Shown here: piece after piece, positions 1 to 5,455 of the stretch
How positions within the stretch are numbered: the first letter of the stretch is position 1
Layout: every line of letters begins with the position of its first letter
NCBI GenBank assembly: GCA_029857975.1
Contig: JAOUFX010000208.1
Location: 1-6,132, forward strand
DNA length: 6,132 nucleotides
From: Deltaproteobacteria bacterium
GTDB lineage: Bacteria; Desulfobacterota; SM23-61
Direction: 5' to 3'
Program-made: the position numbers and the translations under genes
Notes under the pieces: generated by a model
Seen by the model: only the letters and a program-made list of their open reading frames with translations
Database searches by the model: none
Told to the model about the DNA's origin: nothing

Positions 1-8
1 AGGCACGA

Positions 9-50
9 TAGGGTTTACATCTATTTTTAAAGAATAGGAAGAAAACCCTA
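9..50 (+). promoter_or_regulatory. Inverted repeat in the leader of the DHH gene, enclosing its ribosome binding site
   Basis: An exact 8-bp inverted repeat, TAGGGTTT (9-16) and AAACCCTA (43-50), ends on the A of the ATG. Inside it a second pair, CTATT (21-25) and AATAG (33-37), can form a 5-bp stem. The Shine-Dalgarno AGGAAG (36-41) overlaps the inner stem and lies within the loop of the outer one. If the leader is transcribed, the structure could limit ribosome access; at the DNA level it could equally be an operator. A function is inference only; no promoter can be assigned because the window begins here. Confidence 0.35.
36..41 (+). promoter_or_regulatory. Ribosome binding site of the DHH gene
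   Basis: AGGAAG sits 8 nt before the ATG at 50, a normal spacing, and supports that start. It lies inside the leader inverted repeat. Confidence 0.6.
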
Positions 51-1066
51 TGGCTGCGGAAAAGCTCGAAAATCTACAACGGGTTGTAGAAGGGAAAAAG
101 GTGCTGATCCTTACCCATAACAATCCGGATCCTGACGCCGTAGCTACCGGGTGGGCCTTGAAATTTCTTTTGCAAAAAAAGTTTAAAGTAAATTCCGTAC
201 TGGTTTACGAAGGTCTTATCACCCGAGCCGAAAATCAAGCGATGGTTCGCCTGCTAAACATTCATATCAAGCCATTAGAGATGGTCAATGCCCACGATTT
301 TAACGCCATCGCCTTGGTGGACACTCAACCCGGAGCCGGAAATAGCAATCTGCCATCGTCTGTCCAGCCTTCCATTGTTATTGATCACCACGGATTGAGA
401 AAATCCGCACCAGGAGTAGATTTTGCCGATATTCGGCCTCATTACGGGAGTTCAGCCACCATCTTGACCGAGTATCTCTTCCAGGCTGCCCTGCCGATTT
501 CGCAGAAAATGGCGACCGCACTTTATTATGGGATTAAGACCGATACCCAAGGCCTCGGGCGATATGCCCGGGAGGAAGATTACCAAGCGACGATTCGATT
601 ATATCCCAAAATCCAAATAAGATTATTATCGCAGATAGAATACCCGGAATTTTCAAGGGACTATTTTGAAGATTTTGACAGGGCCCTCCATATTGGAGAA
701 ATCTATGGGGATGTAGTTTTGTGCGATTTACCGTCCATGATCAAGACAGATATGGTAGCCCTTATGTCGGATTTTTTTCTTCGACTTTCCGGGGTGCGCT
801 GGAGTTTTGTTATGGGGATGGACGAAAACTGTTTAATTTTTTCCCTCCGGGCCAAACACTCCAACCAAAATGCCGGTCGCCTGGTGCGAAAAATTATCAG
901 AGGATTGGGGTCCGCAGGAGGGCATCAGATGATCGCAGGAGGGCAAATCCCCATTAAGGGATTTACCTTAGAGAAAAAGGAGAAGATGCGTCAAGACCTG
1001 GGGAAACGATTTTTGAAGATGGTAGGTCAAGAAAGCGCAGAGGGAGAAAAACTCCTTCACCGCTAA
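50..1066 (+). CDS. DHH/DHHA1 family phosphoesterase (NrnA-like oligoribonuclease / pAp phosphatase class)
   Basis: This 338-residue protein has the two-domain layout of NrnA-type DHH phosphoesterases, soluble Mn-dependent enzymes that hydrolyse very short oligonucleotides, pAp or cyclic-dinucleotide breakdown products. Visible in the DHH domain are motif I, HNNPDPDA (residues 23-30), an aspartate in VDTQPG (D91), the signature IDHHG (D112-H113-H114) and D165 in GIKTDTQG; together these form the usual metal site. The C-terminal DHHA1 domain carries SLRA (265-268) and the substrate-binding glycine/histidine motif AGGHQMIAGG (289-298), close to the canonical GGGHxxAAG. The length is normal for the class and all key residues are present. 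The ATG start is supported by AGGAAG at 36-41, 8 nt upstream. The gene converges on the transporter gene with only 19 bp between the stops and is probably unrelated to the minus-strand pathway. Family assignment is firm; the exact substrate cannot be read from sequence. Confidence 0.9.
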   Translation: MAAEKLENLQRVVEGKKVLILTHNNPDPDAVATGWALKFLLQKKFKVNSVLVYEGLITRAENQAMVRLLNIHIKPLEMVNAHDFNAIALVDTQPGAGNSNLPSSVQPSIVIDHHGLRKSAPGVDFADIRPHYGSSATILTEYLFQAALPISQKMATALYYGIKTDTQGLGRYAREEDYQATIRLYPKIQIRLLSQIEYPEFSRDYFEDFDRALHIGEIYGDVVLCDLPSMIKTDMVALMSDFFLRLSGVRWSFVMGMDENCLIFSLRAKHSNQNAGRLVRKIIRGLGSAGGHQMIAGGQIPIKGFTLEKKEKMRQDLGKRFLKMVGQESAEGEKLLHR

Positions 1067-1085
1067 TTTCGCAAAAAGTCCCTCC

Positions 1086-2399
1086 TTAGGTTTCCGCAAT
1101 CAGTTTGACTCTTTCCACCTTATCCAGGTCTTTTTGATACAACCTTGAACCGAGGTAAAAAGCAACGGATGAGAACAAGGGCATTACACAAGCCGCCTGC
1201 AGGGCCACGGTAATCCCGTACCGGTCTGAAAAGGCGCCGGTTACGATGGGGCCGAGAGAACTGCCCAGTAAATTTTGCGCGATTACGCAAAGCGCGTAGG
1301 ATATGGCCCGCAACCCCGGATGGACAACATCCTGGGTAACCGCTATGGCTGATGAGGCCCAGGCGATGGAAGCAATCCCTCCCAATAGAAAGATGCTATA
1401 TTGAACGGACCCGCCAGAAAAAAAATGAAGACCGACAAAAAATAAGGCAGCGGCCATAAATGCTGAGATGGCAGCAACCAACAGCCTGGCCTGAACTTTC
1501 TTTTTCATCCACCGGTCCGCAATCCACCCACCAAGAGGCGACCCGATAATGGCGGTCAGCATAATTCCGCTGGTCAGAAGAGTGGCTTTTTGTAACGGCA
1601 GGTCATGAACTCTTTGAAAATAGGTGGGCAAAAAGGTTGCGTTGGAGATGGTTATGAACATCATCCCTATGAATCCGAGGTAAGTCAGTAAAAGGGAAGG
1701 AGTCCGGGTAAAGATGCGTATGATGTCCATTTTGGTCATCTTTACCTTCACCGGCTCGGCCGTTTGGCTTTCCGGGACGTGGGAAAAAGTTTGCTCAAGG
1801 CCGATGGTTTTGTAATCTTTTACGAAAAAAAACATGACGGCTACGATTAAGCCGGGAAGGGCCACGATTCCGAAAGCATGCCGCCATCCCCAATGAGTGG
1901 CGATAACCCCCCCCAATACAATGCCGGCCGCCATGCCGATGGGAATAGATGAATTCCAGATTCCCACCATCAGAGCTCGTTTCTTTTCCGGGTATAAGGC
2001 GGAAATCATGGCCGTTCCGCCGGGGGCATAACCGGCTTCTCCGAGCCCGATCGCGGTTCTGGCTACAAAAAGCTGGCCGAAATTTCTGGTTAGGGCGCAG
2101 GCGGCCGTGGCCCCACTCCACAATACGGCCATGATGCCGATGCTTTTTTTGCGGCTCCAGCGGTCAATCATAATGGAAACGGGGAAAGAGAAGATTACGA
2201 TAGCCCAGTAAACGGCCGATACCAGGGCACCGCATTGGGCATCATTTAACCCCCATTCTGTCCTTAAAAAGGGAAACAGGGAAACGACCACCATCCGATC
2301 GAGATAGTCAAAAAAATAAAGCAACCATAACAAAATGAAAATATAATTGGTGTAACCCTTGGAAAAAAGATATCCCTCAGGGAGAGAAGTTTTAAACAC
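1086..2399 (-). CDS. MFS transporter, spinster-like / anion:cation symporter type
   Basis: From the GTG at 2399 the protein is 437 residues, the usual size for a 12-TM major facilitator carrier of the inner membrane. Hydrophobic segments begin at about residue 18 and continue to about 418, with a charged central loop at about 194-227. Visible MFS motifs are the first cytoplasmic-loop motif DRWSRKK (79-85), ARTAIGLGEAGYAPGG (113-128) in the motif-B region, and the second-half copy GGWIADRWMKKK (290-301). The early FFDYLDRMVV (29-38) and the GEAGYAPGG stretch resemble the spinster-like and ACS carriers, which move organic anions or lipids such as sphingosine-1-phosphate; the actual solute is unknown. 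A longer frame runs to a TTG at 2471, but GGAGGAGG lies 7 nt before the GTG and is the stronger start. It follows the ThDP gene by 171 nt with a terminator-like palindrome between them. Role in uptake or export of the pathway substrate is inferred from position only. Confidence 0.85.
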   Translation of the reverse strand: MFKTSLPEGYLFSKGYTNYIFILLWLLYFFDYLDRMVVVSLFPFLRTEWGLNDAQCGALVSAVYWAIVIFSFPVSIMIDRWSRKKSIGIMAVLWSGATAACALTRNFGQLFVARTAIGLGEAGYAPGGTAMISALYPEKKRALMVGIWNSSIPIGMAAGIVLGGVIATHWGWRHAFGIVALPGLIVAVMFFFVKDYKTIGLEQTFSHVPESQTAEPVKVKMTKMDIIRIFTRTPSLLLTYLGFIGMMFITISNATFLPTYFQRVHDLPLQKATLLTSGIMLTAIIGSPLGGWIADRWMKKKVQARLLVAAISAFMAAALFFVGLHFFSGGSVQYSIFLLGGIASIAWASSAIAVTQDVVHPGLRAISYALCVIAQNLLGSSLGPIVTGAFSDRYGITVALQAACVMPLFSSVAFYLGSRLYQKDLDKVERVKLIAET

Positions 2400-2406
2400 G
2401 GTTAGG

Positions 2407-2414
2407 CCTCCTCC
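2407..2414 (-). promoter_or_regulatory. Strong Shine-Dalgarno that sets the GTG start of the MFS gene
   Basis: On the minus strand GGAGGAGG precedes the GTG at 2399-2397 with a 7-nt spacer. The match is near perfect and argues against the TTG 72 nt further upstream, whose extra 24 residues would code through this site. Confidence 0.75.
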
Positions 2415-2486
2415 AGTATGATTTACTGGTTTTCCATAGAAAAAGAATTCTTTAGAATCGGAAATCCGCAATAAATGGTTCTACCT

Positions 2487-2558
2487 AAAAAAGGCGATTC
2501 ACCACAGAGGGCACAGAGGAAATTATTCTCGGTGTTCTCTGTGGTTTAAAAGAATCGC
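2487..2558 (-). terminator. Possible intrinsic terminator after the ThDP gene
   Basis: Read on the minus strand, the ThDP stop codon is followed 12 nt later by the palindrome at 2558-2494 and then, two bases on, by six T residues (complement of 2487-2492). Stem plus T-run is the form of a Rho-independent terminator. The stem is long, bulged and only moderately GC-rich, so it may act as a partial terminator or as a transcript-stabilising hairpin instead. If active it would lower expression of the downstream MFS gene. Confidence 0.4.
2494..2558. repeat. Intergenic palindromic repeat of the CCACAGAG type
   Basis: Outer arms GCGATTC (2494-2500) and GAATCGC (2552-2558) are an exact inverted pair. 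Inside them ACCACAGAG (2501-2509) pairs exactly with CTCTGTGGT (2537-2545), and after two mismatches CAC (2512-2514) pairs with GTG (2532-2534). The right arm has six extra bases, TTAAAA (2546-2551), so the stem has an asymmetric bulge. CACAGAGG also occurs twice in tandem with a 9-bp period (2503-2510 and 2512-2519). From memory, repeats of the form CCACAGAGgacACAGAGg are dispersed between genes in many environmental bacterial genomes, which suggests a mobile or dispersed element; this was not searched. Confidence 0.65.
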
Positions 2559-2570
2559 TCAATTCAGGTT

Positions 2571-4280
2571 CTATTTAAAAAACTTCGATACATCAAATCC
2601 TGCCACCATGGCCAGGGCGATGCTGCCCGGGCTGATAGGTTTGGGATCGGTGATGACGTTTAGGCAGGCAGGCACACCCGCAGCAAAAGCCTCATCCAGG
2701 GCCGGCCGGATGTCCTCGGGGGTTTCTACCAGTATTCCTTTTCCACCCAGAGCTTCCACTGCCTTATGATAATTGACCATGCCGATCTCCGTTCCTTCTT
2801 TGATGAAACGGCCGAGTTTGACTTCCTGCGAATGCCGGATCATTCCCCACTGCTGGTCGTTGCAGATGACCGTGACCACCGGCAGGTTTTTCCGGAGGGC
2901 CGTTTCAAATTCCATAAAGTTAAAGCCGATAGAACCGTCGCCGGTGACCAGGCAGACCCGTTTATCCGGGTAGAGCAATTTAGCGCTTAGGGCATAAGGG
3001 AGACCGCAACCGAGACACCCGAATAACCCGGATTCCAGGTAATGGCCGGATTGCCTGACGGTCCGGGTCATAGACATCCACACTTGGGTATCTCCGCCAT
3101 CGCTGACCACAATATCCTCTTCTCGGTTCATATAGTTGTTGACTTCGGCACAGATGCGCATGTGATGGGCGGGGATAGATTTACTTTCCCAATTTAATGC
3201 TCCGAAAGCTTTCTTGGCCTTTTCTTTTTCTTTAAGAAATTCGACCCAGGGTGCAAAACGATGCTTGAGGGCGAAGCTTCTTTCCGTTTGGTCAATCATT
3301 CGATTCATTTCCTTAAGCAAGGCCTTAATGTCGCTGAAAATCCCCAGGTGAATGGTCCGATTTCTCCCGATTTCCTCCGGCCGGATATCCACCTGAACCA
3401 GCTTGGCGTTGGGATTGAGCAGATCGCCGAAGGCATAATACAGACTGATGCGATTACCGAGGAAAACAATCAGGTCTGCGCCCATCAGGGCGTCGGAAGC
3501 AGCCCCGGGCCTGATCGCCGAAGAAGCCTCGAAACAGAGCGGATGGGTATCAGGAAGTAAGCCGCGCCCGGTGGCCGAAGTAAAACCAGGCACACCGGTT
3601 TTTTCTATAAAGGCAGCAAATTCCTTTTCAGCGCGTGAATAATATGCTCCGCTGCCAGCAATAAAAATTGGCTTTTCAGCCGCCTCCAGCATATCCAACA
3701 GGATCCGGGTTTTTTCAAGATCAACCCCCCGGGATTCAGCCAGCGTGTTCGTTCTCTTAACCGTTTTTTCATCGACTTGGCCGTTCCATACGTCTACCGG
3801 CAGTTCAAGATAAACCGGACCCGGGCATCCGCTGATCGCAGTGCGGTAGGCCATATCGATGAATTCCGGGATGCGTTCAGTTTTCTGACAGACCAGAGCC
3901 TTTTTGACCAGAGGTTCGATGACGGGAAGCTGGCGCATATCCTGGAGGTCGAGTTTTTCGTAGGCTTTGAGTCCCACGGCCCCGGCAATTAACACCACCG
4001 GTGAATTGGCCATTTGGGCATTGGCCATGGCACTCAGCGAATTACTAAACCCCGGGCCGGCAGTAACCAGGGCAAAACCCGGCTTGCGGGTCAGTCTTCC
4101 CCACGCTTCGGCCATGAATACAGCGGCCTGTTCATGGCGAGTCGTAAAAATTTCAAGGGGGGATCCCTCCGCATATTCGTATAAAGGGAATATATGCCCG
4201 CCCGCCAGGCTGAATATTTTTATTACGCCCTTCTCCAGAAGGGCGTCAACGGTTAATTGACCTCCTGAAATCATTCCCAT
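2571..4280 (-). CDS. ThDP-dependent enzyme, acetolactate synthase / 2-hydroxyacyl-CoA lyase-like
   Basis: The 569-residue protein has the three-domain plan of the POX/acetolactate synthase superfamily: an N-terminal pyrimidine-binding domain (about 5-170) with the activating glutamate in TTRHEQAA (E50) and TAGPGFSN (73-80); a central Rossmann-like domain (about 190-325) with TSATGRGLLPDTHPL (234-248) and VQVDIRPEEIGRNR (295-308); and a C-terminal diphosphate-binding domain with the Mg/ThDP motif from GDGS (447-450) to ND (474-475), followed by QQWGM. Members cleave or join carbon-carbon bonds next to a carbonyl: acetolactate synthase, oxalyl-CoA decarboxylase, 2-hydroxyacyl-CoA lyase, benzaldehyde lyase, sulfoacetaldehyde acetyltransferase. 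No regulatory small subunit or other ilv gene lies nearby, so branched-chain amino acid synthesis is unlikely. The GTG seven codons upstream is rejected because GAGGAG lies 6 nt before the ATG at 4280. It follows the dehydrogenase by 72 nt, probably in one operon. Superfamily is certain; the substrate is not. Confidence 0.88.
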   Translation of the reverse strand: MGMISGGQLTVDALLEKGVIKIFSLAGGHIFPLYEYAEGSPLEIFTTRHEQAAVFMAEAWGRLTRKPGFALVTAGPGFSNSLSAMANAQMANSPVVLIAGAVGLKAYEKLDLQDMRQLPVIEPLVKKALVCQKTERIPEFIDMAYRTAISGCPGPVYLELPVDVWNGQVDEKTVKRTNTLAESRGVDLEKTRILLDMLEAAEKPIFIAGSGAYYSRAEKEFAAFIEKTGVPGFTSATGRGLLPDTHPLCFEASSAIRPGAASDALMGADLIVFLGNRISLYYAFGDLLNPNAKLVQVDIRPEEIGRNRTIHLGIFSDIKALLKEMNRMIDQTERSFALKHRFAPWVEFLKEKEKAKKAFGALNWESKSIPAHHMRICAEVNNYMNREEDIVVSDGGDTQVWMSMTRTVRQSGHYLESGLFGCLGCGLPYALSAKLLYPDKRVCLVTGDGSIGFNFMEFETALRKNLPVVTVICNDQQWGMIRHSQEVKLGRFIKEGTEIGMVNYHKAVEALGGKGILVETPEDIRPALDEAFAAGVPACLNVITDPKPISPGSIALAMVAGFDVSKFFK

Positions 4281-4286
4281 AAAGAT

Positions 4287-4292
4287 CTCCTC
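4287..4292 (-). promoter_or_regulatory. Shine-Dalgarno that sets the ATG start of the ThDP gene
   Basis: GAGGAG on the minus strand lies 6 nt before the ATG at 4280-4278. The longer frame starting with GTG at 4301 would translate through this site and has no comparable signal of its own. Confidence 0.7.
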
Positions 4293-4295
4293 TAA

Positions 4296-4342
4296 CCTCA
4301 CCCCACCTCTTTCCTCTTGGGAGGTAAGGGGAAAAGGTGAGG
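4296..4342. repeat. Intercistronic palindrome of the CCTCACC...GGTGAGG type
   Basis: CCTCACC (4296-4302) and GGTGAGG (4336-4342) are an exact 7-bp inverted pair. Within them ACCTC (4305-4309) pairs exactly with GAGGT (4321-4325). The strand asymmetry, with one pyrimidine-rich and one purine-rich half, matches a family of CCTCACCC/GGGTGAGG intergenic repeats that I recall from many bacterial genomes; copy number here was not checked. It fills most of the 72-nt gap between the dehydrogenase and the ThDP gene and ends 3 bp before the latter's Shine-Dalgarno. No T-run follows on the minus strand, so it does not look like a terminator; it may affect mRNA stability or translation of the ThDP gene. 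Confidence 0.5.
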
Positions 4343-4352
4343 GATAAAAATT

Positions 4353-5378
4353 TCAAAACTCCTCTCCGATTTGCAGCATAACTTTTACGGCTTTGCCGGG
4401 GTGAATCCGTTCTTTATATACCCGCGGTAAATGATCCAAAGGAATGAGATCTGTAATCATGGGCCTCGGATCAATTTGGCCCTTAAGAATCCATTGCAGG
4501 CATTGGATATTGTCTTCATGAGTGTTGGAGTAAGAACCGGTGATCCGGCATTCTCTGAAGTTCAGGGCCATGGGGTTGTTAATCATGACCTTTTTAAAAA
4601 TGATGCTCACGATACAAACAGTACCGCACTTCGCCACAAGGTTGAAGGCGATCTGGAAGTTTTCGGGAACTCCGGAGCACTCTAAAATAGTTTCAAAGCC
4701 CACCCCCTGAGTCATCTCTACAGCTTGCGGGGTAAGATCTTCCCTTAAGGGATCCAGCACATAATCAGCGCCGAAGGTATGGGCCAGGTCTCTCTTCTCT
4801 TTAACTGGTTCAGAAAGGGCAATGGGGCTGAAACCGAGCAGTTTTAGCAATTGAACCGACGCTAAACCAATAGGCCCCCCTCCCATGACGAGAACCGATC
4901 CCCCGTTGCTGTCCGAACATTTTATTCCGTGCAGGGCGGAGGCAAAAGTTTCGGCCAGAGCTGCATTCCTGGAATCCACCCCCGCGGGAATCGGGATGAG
5001 CATCTGAGGAAATACCTTTACATACTCAGCAAAGGCTCCCGGTAAATCCCCGATTCCGATGGTGCGCCTAAGGTCTGGGCAGAGATGGGGCTTACCCATC
5101 AGACACTCCCGGCATTTTCCGCAATAGGTGGGGCGGATGATGACCTGCGATCCTTCTTTAGGTCCAGTGGTTTGTTCCCCTTTCTCCACAACGATGCCAC
5201 TTATCTCATGACCAAGGATGAAACCATCCGGCAGGAGTCCACTTTCGATTAAGGAATGGTCCGAGCCGCAAAAACCCGTGTTGGCTACCTTAACCAGAAC
5301 CCCATCCACTCCTGGTTCAGGTCGGGGAACTTCTTCAACTACCAGCCCAGTGGATCGACGATAAACGACAGCTTTCAT
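4353..5378 (-). CDS. Zinc-dependent alcohol dehydrogenase, medium-chain (MDR) family
   Basis: This 341-residue protein is a complete MDR dehydrogenase of the sorbitol/threonine/butanediol dehydrogenase type, a soluble enzyme interconverting an alcohol and an aldehyde or ketone. Catalytic-zinc ligands are visible at C37 (GFCGSD), H57-E58 (GHE) and probably E143 (LAET). The structural-zinc lobe has four cysteines, C86, C89, C92 and C100. The Rossmann motif GGGPIG (166-171) is followed by an acidic residue at the end of the second strand (E190 in ALSEP), which favours NAD over NADP. An in-frame TAA lies 12 nt upstream of the ATG, so this is the earliest possible start; MKAVVY is a typical N-terminus. 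No good Shine-Dalgarno is seen: the nearest AGG is about 17 nt upstream in an A/T-rich leader. It starts 77 nt after the lyase gene and likely acts on a substrate or aldehyde product of that pathway (inference). Confidence 0.92.
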   Translation of the reverse strand: MKAVVYRRSTGLVVEEVPRPEPGVDGVLVKVANTGFCGSDHSLIESGLLPDGFILGHEISGIVVEKGEQTTGPKEGSQVIIRPTYCGKCRECLMGKPHLCPDLRRTIGIGDLPGAFAEYVKVFPQMLIPIPAGVDSRNAALAETFASALHGIKCSDSNGGSVLVMGGGPIGLASVQLLKLLGFSPIALSEPVKEKRDLAHTFGADYVLDPLREDLTPQAVEMTQGVGFETILECSGVPENFQIAFNLVAKCGTVCIVSIIFKKVMINNPMALNFRECRITGSYSNTHEDNIQCLQWILKGQIDPRPMITDLIPLDHLPRVYKERIHPGKAVKVMLQIGEEF

Positions 5379-5455
5379 AAAAATATTTTAGAGATCCTTT
5401 CCAACCTCAGAATTGGAATCAAATGGGCCAGAGATTGGGAACCCGGAACATTAGA

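Larger units (their letters stand above)
2477..2582. repeat. Imperfect 16-bp direct repeats flanking the palindrome
   Basis: GGTTCTACCTAAAAAA (2477-2492) and GGTTCTATTTAAAAAA (2567-2582) match at 14 of 16 positions, 90 bp apart, on either side of the palindromic element. The right copy contains the stop codon of the ThDP gene. They could be remnants of a target duplication made when the element inserted, or chance similarity of A-rich sequence. Confidence 0.4.

Noticed and set aside
721..957. 78-codon plus-strand frame inside the DHH gene
   Set aside because: It overlaps the conserved DHHA1 region in another frame and has no recognisable domain.
1040..1084. GAGGGA...TCCCTC inverted pair near the convergent gene ends, as a possible bidirectional terminator
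   Set aside because: Only 6 bp with a loop of more than 30 nt, and no T-run on the side expected for either gene.
2400..2471. N-terminal extension of the MFS protein starting at a TTG (24 extra residues)
   Set aside because: The extension is not hydrophobic, has no convincing Shine-Dalgarno of its own, and would code through the GGAGGAGG that sits 7 nt before the GTG at 2399.
3261..4260. Several open frames of 64-99 codons opposite the ThDP gene
   Set aside because: They are antisense shadows of a well-supported coding region, with low-complexity, non-family-like translations.
4281..4301. Seven-codon extension of the ThDP enzyme starting at a GTG
   Set aside because: It overlaps both the palindrome arm and the GAGGAG site that is correctly spaced for the ATG at 4280.
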